Assembly: GCA_018823745.1 (NCBI GenBank)
Contig: JAHJHR010000011.1
Span: 293,802-357,801 of the forward strand
From: Alphaproteobacteria bacterium
Lineage (GTDB): Bacteria > Pseudomonadota > Alphaproteobacteria > Oceanibaculales > Oceanibaculaceae
Length of the DNA stretch: 64,000 nt
Reading direction: 5' to 3'
Position numbers and translations under genes: made by a program. Position 1 is the stretch's first letter; each line of letters starts with the position of its first letter. Shown here piece by piece: positions 10,242 to 20,481 of the stretch. Under the pieces are notes generated by a model. It was given only the letters and a program-made list of their open reading frames with translations. It was not told where the DNA came from and did no database searches.

Positions 10242-11000
10242 CTACAGCACCGTCAGCATGCTGGCGACCAGCGGGTGGCGCACGATGTCCTTTTCCTTCA
10301 GCGTGACGACCGCGATGTCGTCCAGCGCGGAGAGCCGATGCGCGATCTCGGCCAGGCCCGAGAGTTCCGGCAGAAGGTCGGTCTGGTCTGGATCGCCGGT
10401 CAGCACCATGGTGGAGTTCCAGCCGAGCCGCGTCAGCAGCATCTTGATCTGCCCATAGGTGCAGTTCTGCGCCTCGTCGATGACGATATAGGCATTGTTC
10501 AGCGTGCGGCCGCGCATATAGGCGACCGGCGCGATTTCGATGGAGCCGTCGGCCATCAGCGCCTTCAGCCGCTTGCCGCCCAGACGCTCGTTCAGCGCGT
10601 CGTAGAGCGGGCGCAGATAGGGCGCCAGCTTGTCTTCCAGGCTGCCCGGCAGATAGCCCAGATTCTCACCGGCCTCGACCGCCGGACGGGTGAGCATGAT
10701 GCGCGCCACCTTGCCGGCCTCGAAGGCCTCCACCGCCTTGGCGATGGCGAGATAGGTCTTGCCGGTGCCGGCCGGGCCGACGGCGACGACCATATGCTTG
10801 CTGTCCATCGCCTGCAGCAGCGCGGTCTGGTTCTCGCTCATCGGCCGGATGGATTTCACATAGCGCTGCTCGCGCGCCGATTCATCAAAACCCTCATCCA
10901 GCGGATGCCAGCCGGGAACCCCGGGAAACAGGGCCCTGATATTCGCCTCACGCGGCTTCGAATCGCGGGACTGTACCTGACGGGTCGAACGCTTGGCCAT
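10242..11000 (-). CDS. PhoH-family ATPase
   Basis: 252-aa cytoplasmic P-loop protein of the PhoH type, predicted RNA-linked ATPases. Walker A is GPAGTGKTYLA; Walker B is YIVIDEAQNC; the family text VAYMRGRTLNNA and MVLTGDPDQTDL is present. It lacks the KH domain of PhoH2/YbeZ relatives and is not next to ybeY, so I do not assign phoH or ybeZ. AGGAG precedes the ATG by 8 bases. The leader is unusually long and contains a terminator-like hairpin (see 11048-11242), so expression may depend on read-through. Confidence 0.9.
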   Translation of the reverse strand: MAKRSTRQVQSRDSKPREANIRALFPGVPGWHPLDEGFDESAREQRYVKSIRPMSENQTALLQAMDSKHMVVAVGPAGTGKTYLAIAKAVEAFEAGKVARIMLTRPAVEAGENLGYLPGSLEDKLAPYLRPLYDALNERLGGKRLKALMADGSIEIAPVAYMRGRTLNNAYIVIDEAQNCTYGQIKMLLTRLGWNSTMVLTGDPDQTDLLPELSGLAEIAHRLSALDDIAVVTLKEKDIVRHPLVASMLTVL

Positions 11001-11047
11001 GCTGCAAGCTCCTTACTCGAAAGACAAAGATGAACGGGGCGAGCCGG

Positions 11048-11242
11048 AAATGAAAATGCCTCCCAAAGGGAGGCACGCTGAAACAACGGACAGGGATGAT
11101 GCGGATAGAAGGACTGCCTGTGCGCCGGGCGGCGTCGCGGCGGACCCGAGGCCACGCTGGCAAGCGTGCTGGGGCGGCCTGAGTGCGAGTGACGCTGGCG
11201 AGGCGAACATGGCGGCGATCCATCCCCCTGCTCATTTCCGAC
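11048..11242 (-). ncRNA. Candidate structured small RNA or attenuated phoH leader
   Basis: On the minus strand a promoter candidate (11249-11277) is followed about 190 bases later by a strong intrinsic terminator: 8-bp stem TGCCTCCC/GGGAGGCA at 11057-11075, then TTTTCATTT. Between them CGGAAATGA near the 5' end is exactly complementary to TCATTTCCG at the 3' end (11232-11240 with 11045-11053). CAGGG can pair with CCCTG inside it, and CACGCT/AGCGTG forms an internal hairpin. A rod of this size recalls 6S RNA, but I cannot confirm 6S consensus elements. The alternative is a transcription attenuator of the PhoH-like gene. The 65-aa frame inside it does not look like protein. Confidence 0.4.
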
Positions 11243-11248
11243 CTTGAA

Positions 11249-11277
11249 ACTGTATCCCGCAATGCAGCGTATGTAAG
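11249..11277 (-). promoter_or_regulatory. Candidate promoter of the phoH-leader transcript
   Basis: Read on the minus strand: CTTACA (11277-11272), 17 bases, TACAGT (11254-11249). Both hexamers match consensus at 4 of 6. The predicted start is near 11242. Confidence 0.4.
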
Positions 11278-11323
11278 CAGTAATTTGCGTGCCCATAAAA
11301 AATTCACACAAGATGTAGCATTT

Positions 11324-11352
11324 CTGACGCGCCCGCCGGGCTAGGCTATACT
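11324..11352 (+). promoter_or_regulatory. Candidate promoter of tspO
   Basis: CTGACG (11324-11329), 17 bases, TATACT (11347-11352), 30 bases before the tspO ATG. It is back to back with the minus-strand promoter at 11249-11277; these account for most of the 11001-11381 spacer. Confidence 0.45.
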
Positions 11353-11381
11353 GCGGGGATAATTTCCCTGGGAGGATCGTC

Positions 11382-11885
11382 ATGGCCAATCGGACACGCC
11401 GGAAGTCGCTGCCGCGCCGGCGTACGATACCCGCCTTTCTCGGCTTCCTCCTGCTCTGCTTCCTGGTCTCGGCAATCGGCGGCTGGGTGACTGCCGGATC
11501 GGTGAAGACCTGGTATCCGCTGCTGGAAAAGCCACCGCATAACCCGCACGCCTGGGTCTTCGGGCCGGTCTGGACCGTGCTGTATATCCTGATGGCCGTC
11601 GCCGCCTGGCGGGTCTGGCGGGCGGCAGGCTGGGTGCAGGCCCGTCCCGCCCTGATTCTGTTCTTTGTGCAGCTTGGGCTGAACCTGCTGTGGTCGGTGC
11701 TGTTCTTTGGCCTGCGCAACCCGACGGCGGCGCTGGTAGAGATTGTGCTGCTGCTGGCCGCCATACTGGCCACCATGAAGGCTTTCCGGCCGATCGACCG
11801 GAAAGCCTTCTGGATGTTCGTCCCCTATGCGCTGTGGGTCGGCTATGCCGCCACGCTGAATGCCAGCATCGTCTATCTGAACTGA
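11382..11885 (+). CDS. tspO: TspO/MBR-family membrane protein
   Basis: 167-aa membrane protein of the tryptophan-rich sensory/peripheral benzodiazepine receptor family, which binds porphyrins and, in photosynthetic alphaproteobacteria, affects tetrapyrrole-linked gene control. Five transmembrane segments are visible, starting after a basic N-terminus (RTRRKSLPRRR). The signature WYPLLEKPPHNPHAWVFGP is present, as are the later W and N residues of the binding pocket (LGLNLLWSVLFFGLRNP). GGAGG lies 7 bases before the ATG. No partner gene is linked. Confidence 0.93.
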   Translation: MANRTRRKSLPRRRTIPAFLGFLLLCFLVSAIGGWVTAGSVKTWYPLLEKPPHNPHAWVFGPVWTVLYILMAVAAWRVWRAAGWVQARPALILFFVQLGLNLLWSVLFFGLRNPTAALVEIVLLLAAILATMKAFRPIDRKAFWMFVPYALWVGYAATLNASIVYLN

Positions 11886-11891
11886 CGCGGC

Positions 11892-12590
11892 TCAGATGAC
11901 GCGGGTCAGGCCGCCATCGACCCGGATGCTCTGGCCGGTGACATAGCTCGCCCCGTCCGACAGCAGGAAGGCGATGACATTGGCGATCTCCTCCGAGGAG
12001 GCATAGCGCTGCATCGGGATGCGCTCGCGCCGTGTGGATTTCTCCGGCAGGCTATCGACGAAGCCGGGCAGCACGCAGTTCATGCGGATGCCGGCGGCGG
12101 CATGCTCATCGGCATACAGCTTGCTCCAGGCGCCCAGCGCCGCGCGCAGCGTGGTCATCGGGAAATCCGCCTCCGGCTCCAGCGCCGCATAGGAGGACAG
12201 GTTCACGATGCTGCCCGATTTCTGTGCCTTCATCACCGGCGTGACCAGCCGGGTCAGGCGGATGACGTTCAGCAGCACCATGTCGAAACCGAGATGCCAG
12301 TCCTGGTCGGAGATCTCCAGGATCGGCCCCTTCGGCGCATGGCCGGTATTGTTGACCACGGCATCGATCCGGCCATAGCTGTCCAGCGCCAGATCAACCA
12401 GCCGCTGCAGATCGGCCGGCTCGGTCACGCTGCCGCGAATGGCCTTGCCACCCAGCTCCGCCGCCAGCCCCAGCACGGCTTCGCCCGGCGACAGCAACAC
12501 AAGACTGTATCCCTGCGCCGCCAATGTCCTGGCGGTCGCCGCCCCGATACCCCGTCCTGCCGCGGTTACCAAAGCCACTTTCTGCGTCAT
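11892..12590 (-). CDS. SDR-family oxidoreductase
   Basis: Short-chain dehydrogenase/reductase with a Rossmann fold; 232 aa from the chosen ATG. The nucleotide motif is TAAGRGIG near residues 9-16, followed by VVNNTGHA. The catalytic region contains a Ser of the NLSSYAA stretch, but the usual Tyr-x-x-x-Lys is replaced: after the Ser comes LGAWSKLYADEHA, with Trp-Ser-Lys where YxxxK is expected, so catalysis may be altered. The ATG at 12590 is preferred over an upstream GTG because AGGGCAGG sits just ahead and MTQKVALVTAAG is the natural N-terminus. The substrate is unknown. Confidence 0.85.
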   Translation of the reverse strand: MTQKVALVTAAGRGIGAATARTLAAQGYSLVLLSPGEAVLGLAAELGGKAIRGSVTEPADLQRLVDLALDSYGRIDAVVNNTGHAPKGPILEISDQDWHLGFDMVLLNVIRLTRLVTPVMKAQKSGSIVNLSSYAALEPEADFPMTTLRAALGAWSKLYADEHAAAGIRMNCVLPGFVDSLPEKSTRRERIPMQRYASSEEIANVIAFLLSDGASYVTGQSIRVDGGLTRVI

Positions 12591-12683
12591 GTCCTGCCCT
12601 TTCATGAAAAGCGATATGGGCGGCACCTTGCCCCGAAGCTGCGGACCTGCCTACCCTGAATGGCACCCGAGATAGGATTTCAG

Positions 12684-13511
12684 ATGAGCAATGACAAGAA
12701 TGGCCGGCTCGACCAGGCCAGCAAGCACTTCCAGGCCGACGGCCGCCCGAAACTGGCCGGGCTGAAGAATGACTACACACTGGATGATTCGGAGTATGAC
12801 GACCGTCTGAAATCCCTGCAGAAGCAGTTGGAGCTGATCCAGCAGGCCTATCTGGGATCGCGGGAGCGCGCGGTGATCGTGCTGGAAGGCTGGGATACCG
12901 CCGGCAAGGGCGGGCTGGTGAAACGGCTCGGCTGGACCCTCGATCCGCGCAGCTTCCATGTCCACCCCATCGGCGCCCCGACAGAAGAGGAACTGCGCCA
13001 GCATTACCTGCAACGTTTCTGGCGCAAGCTGCCCAGCCATAGCCGCATCGTACTGTTTGACCGGTCCTGGTATGGCCGCGTCATGGTCGAGCGGGTCGAG
13101 AAATTCACGCCCGAGAAGGACTGGAAGCGCGGCTACCGGGAGATCGTCGAATTTGAGCGCCAGCTGACCGATGACGGCGTGCGGCTGGTGAAGCTGTTCC
13201 TGCACATCAGCCCGGAAGAGCAGTTGAAGCGCTTCCGCGACCGGCTGGAAAATCCCCTGAAGCGCTGGAAGCTGACCTATGAGGATTTCCGCAACCGGGC
13301 GCGCTGGAAAGAGTATGAGGACGCCATCGAGGAGATGATCGAGAAAACCTCGACCGACTCCGCGCCCTGGCATCTGATCCCGGCGAATGACAAGCCCTTC
13401 GCGCGGATCGCCGGGTTCCAGATCATCGCCGACCGTCTGGGCAAGGGGCTCGACACATCGCCGAAGCCCCTGTCGCCCGAGGTTCTGGCCGCCGCGAAGG
13501 ACGTGCTCTAG
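12684..13511 (+). CDS. ppk2: Polyphosphate kinase 2 family protein
   Basis: Transfers phosphate between polyphosphate and nucleotides (PPK2 class); 275 aa, a single-domain form. Walker A is GWDTAGKGG; the lid/motif region is HPIGAPTEEELRQHYLQRFW; Walker B is LFDRSWYGR. The ATG at 12684 follows AGGA with a 7-base gap and is preferred to the ATG at 12660. The stop overlaps the stop of the convergent FAD enzyme gene at a CTAG. Whether ADP, GDP or AMP is used cannot be decided by eye. Confidence 0.92.
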   Translation: MSNDKNGRLDQASKHFQADGRPKLAGLKNDYTLDDSEYDDRLKSLQKQLELIQQAYLGSRERAVIVLEGWDTAGKGGLVKRLGWTLDPRSFHVHPIGAPTEEELRQHYLQRFWRKLPSHSRIVLFDRSWYGRVMVERVEKFTPEKDWKRGYREIVEFERQLTDDGVRLVKLFLHISPEEQLKRFRDRLENPLKRWKLTYEDFRNRARWKEYEDAIEEMIEKTSTDSAPWHLIPANDKPFARIAGFQIIADRLGKGLDTSPKPLSPEVLAAAKDVL

Positions 13512-14695
13512 GAGACCGCGCCCGCCCCATAGGTGCCCCGCAGTGGCTGACCCTCGGCAAAGCGGGTGAAGCGATAGGGCTCCAGGGGCTGGTCGGTGGG
13601 CAGGCCAAGCGCTGCCTGGGCCAGCAACCGGCCGATCATCGGTGACAGCTTGAAGCCATGGCCAGACAGACCGAAGGCGGTGGTCAGCCCCTCGATGCCG
13701 GGCAGCGGACCCAGCACCGGATTCCAGTCCGGCGTGGTGTCGTACAGGCCGGACCAGGAGGTCACGAACCGTGCCTCGGCGAATTTCGGCATCCGGTGAG
13801 CCAGTGCTTCGCCCTGCTCGACGATCCAGTCCAGCGAGATGTCGGCATCGACGGTTTCCGGCGAGTCGGTTTCCACGCCCTCATCACCGGTGCCGACCAG
13901 GATCTGGCTGCCGGAGGTGGAGCGGGTATAGAGCAGGCTCGGCGAGGCCAGATCCTTCAGGATCGGGAAGCGCGGCGTATAGGGCTCGTCCACCTCGAAG
14001 GCCAGCACGTCGTGCCGGGTGATGCTCATCGGCAGCTCGACGCCGGTCCAGCGGGCAAGGTCATGGCTCCAGACATTCATCGCGGATACCACCGCGCCGG
14101 CCTGCACATCGCCTTCCGAGGTCTTCAGCCCGGTGACACGGTTGCCGTCCATCAGCAACCCCTCGACGGTCACACCCTGGCGGATATCCGCCCCGGCGCG
14201 CTTGGCGGCGCGGGCGAACCAGCTGGCCGTCAGATAGGGATCGGCAAAGCCGGCGCCCGGCTCGTAGCCGATGGCGTCGATATCATCCAGATTCAGCCAG
14301 GGGTGCAGTTCCAGCGCCTCTTCCTTGTCGATCAGCCGTGCCTCGATGCCGATGCCGGCCTGATGCGTGATGGCGCCGCGCACCGCCTTCGACGAGTCGC
14401 CCTCCGGCGCCACGATCATATAGCCGCAGCGGATGAAGCCGGCAGAGGCCTCCTCATCGCCGATCAGCGCGTCGAAGCCCTCGAACATTTCCAGCGAGGC
14501 CTTGGCCAGCGCCATATTGGCCGGCACGGAATAATGCGCCCGCAGCAACCCGCTGGACTGCGCCGTGGTGCCGCCGGCGATCTGCTGGCGCTCGAACAGC
14601 GCAACGCGGCCCGCGCCGAGGCGGGTCAGGTGGAAGGCAACGGCAGTACCAATGGCGCCGCCGCCAATTACCGCGACATCGTAGCTCTGGGACAT
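13508..14695 (-). CDS. FAD-dependent oxidoreductase of the DAO/sarcosine oxidase type
   Basis: 395-aa flavoprotein with an N-terminal dinucleotide fold (VAVIGGGAIGTAVAFHL) and FAD contact text GGTTAQSSGLLRAHYS. The C-terminal SGLYDTTPDWNPVLGPLPG and AFGLSGHGFKLSPMIGRL match the DAO family (glycine, sarcosine and dimethylglycine oxidases). These enzymes oxidise secondary or primary amines of small amino acids. It lies 72 bases after the TRAP large permease gene in the same direction, so it probably acts on the imported compound or a derivative. Confidence 0.88.
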   Translation of the reverse strand: MSQSYDVAVIGGGAIGTAVAFHLTRLGAGRVALFERQQIAGGTTAQSSGLLRAHYSVPANMALAKASLEMFEGFDALIGDEEASAGFIRCGYMIVAPEGDSSKAVRGAITHQAGIGIEARLIDKEEALELHPWLNLDDIDAIGYEPGAGFADPYLTASWFARAAKRAGADIRQGVTVEGLLMDGNRVTGLKTSEGDVQAGAVVSAMNVWSHDLARWTGVELPMSITRHDVLAFEVDEPYTPRFPILKDLASPSLLYTRSTSGSQILVGTGDEGVETDSPETVDADISLDWIVEQGEALAHRMPKFAEARFVTSWSGLYDTTPDWNPVLGPLPGIEGLTTAFGLSGHGFKLSPMIGRLLAQAALGLPTDQPLEPYRFTRFAEGQPLRGTYGAGAVS

Positions 14696-14767
14696 AGTAA
14701 TCCTGATGAAAATCCTACCGGTTCGGATCGCCGGCGGGCGCGATCATAGTCGCGGCTGCGCCCGTCG

Positions 14768-16153
14768 TCACCGGAACAGTAGGCCGGGCAGCCATGTTGC
14801 CAGCTGCGGGAAAACCCACACTAGAACCAGCGCAACAATCTGAATGCCGACGAAGGGCAAAGCGCCCTTCCAGATTTCAATCGTCTCCACCGAAGGCGGT
14901 GCAAACCCGCGCAGATAGAACAGGGTGAAGCCGAAAGGCGGGGTCATGAAACTGGTCTGCAAATTCAGGGCGACCATGACGCCCAGCCAGATCGGATCGA
15001 CGCCCAGCACGATCAGCGGCCCGCCGCAGATCGGCAGCATGATCAGGATGATCTCGAAGGTGTCCAGGAAGAAGCCCAGCACGAACATGACCGCCATGAC
15101 GATCAGCACAGCGCCAACCACGCCGCCCGGCATGTTGCTCAGCGCCTCCTCCACCATATGCTCGCCGCCCAGCCCCCGGAAGGTGAGCGAGAACAGCGAG
15201 GCGGCCAGCACGATGGCGAAGATCATCGCCGTGGTTACCGCCGTGCCCTTGCCGGCCTCGCGCACCATCTCCCAGGACAGCCGGCCCTTTGCCCAGGTCA
15301 GCAGCAGCGCACCGAACACACCGATGGAGGCGGATTCGGTCGGCGTCGCAATGCCGCCCAGGATGGAGCCCAGCACGGCGATGATCAGCAGCAGCGGCGG
15401 CACCACCGCCTTCGCCACCGCCAGCGGCAGGCCCTTGCGCTCTGCCTCCGGGATATCGATGGGCGGGCAGGTATCCGGCTGGACTATCGACTTCACCGCC
15501 ATGAACAGCATGAACAGCGTCACCAGCAGCAGGCCGGGCACCAGCGCGCCGGCGAACAGATCGCCGGTCGACAGCGTCGTCGGCGCGAAATTGCCCAACC
15601 GCATCTGCGCCGCCTGGTTCACGCCCGACAATATGTCGGCGGTGAAGATCAGGATGGTCGAGGGCGGGATGATCTGCGCCAGCGTCGAGGAGGCCGCGAT
15701 GACACCGGTCGCCAGACGCGGCTGATAACCGACGCGCAGCATCGCCGGCAACGCGATCAGCGCCATGGTGGCCACGGTGGCCCCGACCACGCCGGTTGCC
15801 GCCGCCAGCAGCCCGCCGACCAGAATGACGGAAAAGCCCAACCCGCCGGACCGCATGCCGAACAGCTTGCCCATGGCGGTCAGCAGATCCTCGGCCACGC
15901 CGGAGCGTTGCAGCACATTGCCCATCAGCACGAAGAGCGGCACGGCGACCAGCACCTCGTTGCTCATCACACCGAAATAGCGCAAGGGCAGGTTGATCAG
16001 CGTGCTGTAGTCGAACACCCCCAGCATATGACCAAGAAAGGCGAAGACCAGCGACAGCCCGGCCAGCGAGAAGGCGACCGGCAGGCCGGTCAGCAGAATC
16101 AGTATCGTCGACAAGAAGAAGACGATGGAGACGATATCGCCGGTGGTCAGCAT
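14768..16153 (-). CDS. TRAP transporter large permease (DctM type)
   Basis: 461-aa inner-membrane protein of the ion-transporter superfamily with about 12 hydrophobic segments; the substrate translocator of a sodium-coupled TRAP importer. Family text includes LPLRYFGVMSNEVLVAVPLFVLMGN, GATVATMALIALPAMLR, ASSTLAQIIPPSTILIF and the C-terminal TSFMTPPFGFTLFYLRG (quoted in parts). It follows the small permease gene by 15 bases. The operon order is binding protein, small permease, large permease, FAD oxidoreductase. Confidence 0.95.
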   Translation of the reverse strand: MLTTGDIVSIVFFLSTILILLTGLPVAFSLAGLSLVFAFLGHMLGVFDYSTLINLPLRYFGVMSNEVLVAVPLFVLMGNVLQRSGVAEDLLTAMGKLFGMRSGGLGFSVILVGGLLAAATGVVGATVATMALIALPAMLRVGYQPRLATGVIAASSTLAQIIPPSTILIFTADILSGVNQAAQMRLGNFAPTTLSTGDLFAGALVPGLLLVTLFMLFMAVKSIVQPDTCPPIDIPEAERKGLPLAVAKAVVPPLLLIIAVLGSILGGIATPTESASIGVFGALLLTWAKGRLSWEMVREAGKGTAVTTAMIFAIVLAASLFSLTFRGLGGEHMVEEALSNMPGGVVGAVLIVMAVMFVLGFFLDTFEIILIMLPICGGPLIVLGVDPIWLGVMVALNLQTSFMTPPFGFTLFYLRGFAPPSVETIEIWKGALPFVGIQIVALVLVWVFPQLATWLPGLLFR

Positions 16154-16168
16154 CGGGCTCTTTCCGGC

Positions 16169-16723
16169 TCAGCTCTGCGGGGAATCGTCGAAGGGCGGCT
16201 CCTGTGCCGCTGCCCTATCGCCGGTCAGCACCAGAATGCCACGCGCCAGCACGGCCAGTCCCTGCAGCCCGACCAGCAGGCAGAACACCAGCAGCACGGT
16301 TTTCAGCAGGAACACGCCGGGCATGCCATTGGGCTGCCCCGAGCCTTCATAGATCGACCAGGACGAGACGATGAAGGGCCAGGTCAGCCAGGCCAGCACG
16401 CCCATCCAGGGCAAGGTGAAGACCAGCACGCCGATGCATTCCACCAGGGCACGGCGGCGGACCGGCCATTTCGCATAGAGGATATCGACCCGGACATGGG
16501 CGTTGCGGCGCATGGCATAGACCGTGCCCAGCAGGAAGACGATGGCGTGGCTCCAGACATAGAGGTCCTGCATCCACACGAAGGTTTCGTGCAGCGCATA
16601 GCGCAGAACCACCACCACGGCGCAGATCGCCGCCGTCGCCCAGACCAGCCAGGCAAGCGCCCGTCCAATCCGGTCGGACAGCCCGTCCATCCCGGCCGCG
16701 AATCGTCGCAGAGCCTGCATCAC
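16169..16723 (-). CDS. TRAP transporter small permease (DctQ type)
   Basis: 184-aa four-helix membrane protein that partners the large permease. Hydrophobic segments lie near residues 20-45, 60-75, 95-120 and 145-170. The conserved LYVWSHAIVFLLGTVYAMRR and NAHVRVDILY are present. It sits between the binding-protein and large-permease genes. Confidence 0.92.
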   Translation of the reverse strand: MMQALRRFAAGMDGLSDRIGRALAWLVWATAAICAVVVVLRYALHETFVWMQDLYVWSHAIVFLLGTVYAMRRNAHVRVDILYAKWPVRRRALVECIGVLVFTLPWMGVLAWLTWPFIVSSWSIYEGSGQPNGMPGVFLLKTVLLVFCLLVGLQGLAVLARGILVLTGDRAAAQEPPFDDSPQS

Positions 16724-16779
16724 GCCCCCAGAAAACCCAGAAAACGGCGACGGCCCCGAGGGACCGCCGCCTGTTCAGA

Positions 16780-17883
16780 TCAACCGCCGAACTTATACGG
16801 CAGGGTGCGCGCCTGCATCATACCCAGCTCGGTATACCGCGCATTTTCCAGCGCGCCTTCGCGGAAGGTGACATAGGCGTCGGCGATCTTGCGCACCAGA
16901 TCGTCCTTGTCCTGGCGCAGTTCGGACATGATCTCGCCAGCGGCATTGCCGGCGGCGACCAGCACATCCTGCGGCGCCTGGCGCACCTGCACCCCGTTCT
17001 TCTCCACCAGCGTCTTCAGGGCCGGCGGATTGCGCACGATGTATTCTGAAGTGGAATAGGCGTAGGTGGCCGCACAGGCGGTTTCGATGACCAGCTTCAG
17101 CTCATCGGACAGCCCGTCCCATTTCGCCTTGTTGATCACGCATTCCTCGGCCGAGGCCGGCTCCTGCACGCCGGGCCAGTAGTAGAATTTGGCGGCCTGG
17201 TGGAAGCCCAGCGCCAGATCGGTCCAGGGGCCGATGAACTCCGCCGCGTCGATGGTACCGGATTGCAGCGCCGGATAGATCTCGCCGCCCGGAAGCTGCA
17301 CGACGGACGCGCCCATCCGGCGGTACATCTCGCCGCCGAGACCCGGGGAGCGGAAGCGCAGCCCCTTGAAATCCTCGACCGACTTGATCTCCTTCTTGAA
17401 CCAGCCCATCCACTGATTGCCGGTATTGCCGCACAGGAAGCCCTTCAGGCCGAAGCGGCCATACATCTCGTCATACAGCGCCTGCCCGCCGCCATGCAGC
17501 ATCCAGGCATGCTGCTCGCTGGCCGTCAGGCCGAAGGGCATGTTGCCGAACAGCACGATGCCGGCCGACTTGCCGCGCCAATAGGTCGGCACGGAATGAT
17601 ACATCTCGGCCGCCCCCTGCGAGACGGCGTCGAACACACCGGCGGCAGGCGCCAGCTGGCCGGCGCCGAACACTTTCACCGTCAGCTTGCCTTCGCTCAT
17701 CTTGGTGATCCGGTCGGCCAGCCAGGCGGCGCTGGTGCCCGGTCCGGGCAGGTTCACCGGCCAGGATGTGACCATGCGCCATTCCATCTTGCCCTGCGCA
17801 ATGGCGGGGGCAGACAGCCCGGAGGCCGCAACAGCGGCGGTGCCGCCGACAACGGCCCCCTTCAGGAATTTACGTCTCTCCAT
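16780..17883 (-). CDS. TRAP transporter substrate-binding protein, TakP-like
   Basis: 367-aa periplasmic DctP-family receptor. The N-terminus is a Tat-type signal (MERRKFLKGAV, hydrophobic stretch, AIAQG). The mature protein shows LRFRSPGLGGEMYRR with the family's ligand-binding Arg, GGEIYPALQSGTIDAAEF, and GPWTDLALGFHQAAKFYYWPG. This arrangement resembles TakP and TtHA0766-type receptors for 2-oxo acids or lactate rather than DctP of dicarboxylates. AGGAGGG precedes the ATG. The ligand assignment is an inference from resemblance. Confidence 0.92.
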   Translation of the reverse strand: MERRKFLKGAVVGGTAAVAASGLSAPAIAQGKMEWRMVTSWPVNLPGPGTSAAWLADRITKMSEGKLTVKVFGAGQLAPAAGVFDAVSQGAAEMYHSVPTYWRGKSAGIVLFGNMPFGLTASEQHAWMLHGGGQALYDEMYGRFGLKGFLCGNTGNQWMGWFKKEIKSVEDFKGLRFRSPGLGGEMYRRMGASVVQLPGGEIYPALQSGTIDAAEFIGPWTDLALGFHQAAKFYYWPGVQEPASAEECVINKAKWDGLSDELKLVIETACAATYAYSTSEYIVRNPPALKTLVEKNGVQVRQAPQDVLVAAGNAAGEIMSELRQDKDDLVRKIADAYVTFREGALENARYTELGMMQARTLPYKFGG

Positions 17884-17945
17884 TTTACCCTCCTGTTCAG
17901 ATTGTTATGAACGCCCTTGATTCCCCCGATGCGCCGCTAAATCTC

Positions 17946-17962
17946 GCGCCGTTAGCCGGCGC
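17946..17962 (-). terminator. Hairpin after the hut operon
   Basis: GCGCCG/CGGCGC (17946-17951, 17957-17962) with a 5-base loop, followed on the minus strand by GAGATTTAG. It lies 28 bases past the hutU stop, between hutU and the TRAP operon. The T-run is weak. Confidence 0.35.
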
Positions 17963-17989
17963 TCTGCAAGCGGCGTTTTACCCGCACCC

Positions 17990-19650
<1,661 letters not shown>

Positions 19651-19654
<4 letters not shown>

Positions 19655-20481
19655 GATGCTCCCTCCTGTTCGGCGAAGCGCAGGCAATCCTGCAGGATAC
19701 CGGTCAGCACGGCGCGGATCGGCGCGGCATAGGCGGGGTCGTAGGGTGTGGGCCAATTGGCCTCCGACACCGGCCCCAGCGGCTCTTCCATATAACCGCG
19801 GCAGCCCAACTCCATCTGCACGGCATGCACGCCTTCGGCCGGCTTGCCGTATTGCCGGGTGATGTAGCCGCCCTTGAAGCGGCCGTTCAGGATCGAGGGG
19901 AACTCGCTTTCGGCGCAGCGGCGCTCGACCTCTGCCGCCAGTTCCGGCGCACAGGCTGCGCCCGAATTCGTGCCGATATTGAACACCGGCAGCATATCCT
20001 CGAACAGACGCGGGATGGCCGAGCGGATGGAGTGGCAATCATACAGCACGACCGTCCGATGGCTTTGCCGCAGCCGCGCGATCTCCGCCGCCAGCGCGTC
20101 GTGGTAGGGGCGGAAATAGGTCTCGCGGCGGGAGGATATCTCCGCCTCGTCCGGCTCCTGCCCGCCCTTATACAGCGGCTCGCCATCGAAGCTGGTGAGC
20201 GGGCACAGGCCGGTGGTCGCCTGGCCGGGATAGAGCGATACGCCGGAGGGGTCCCGATTCACATCAATGATGGTGCGCGAGATACCCGTGCGCACCATGG
20301 TGGCGTCCAGTTCCACGCCGAAATCATACAGCTTCTCGATCCACCAATCGGCATCCTTGCGGGCCAGCCAGGGCGACACCAGTCGAGGCTCGAATTCCGC
20401 CGGAATATCCGTTCCGGTATGCGGAAAGCTCAGCACCAGCGGGGCCTTGCCCCGGCGAATGGTCAGCCAGTCGGTCATCAT
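19651..20481 (-). CDS. hutG: N-formylglutamate deformylase
   Basis: Hydrolyses N-formylglutamate to glutamate and formate, the last step of the five-enzyme Hut pathway; 276 aa. The N-terminal [38 protein letters not shown], and [14 protein letters not shown] (metal-binding His/Asp) are typical of the FGase family. Its presence together with hutF shows the HutF/HutG branch rather than direct formiminoglutamase. It overlaps hutH and hutU by 4 bases each. Confidence 0.97.

Noticed and set aside
11013-11210. 65-aa minus-strand ORF in the phoH leader
   Set aside because: No ribosome site, no protein-like features, and it runs through a strong terminator hairpin.
19655-20038. Long N-terminal extension of hutU
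   Set aside because: It is out-of-frame hutG sequence; the urocanase family starts at ATG 19654.
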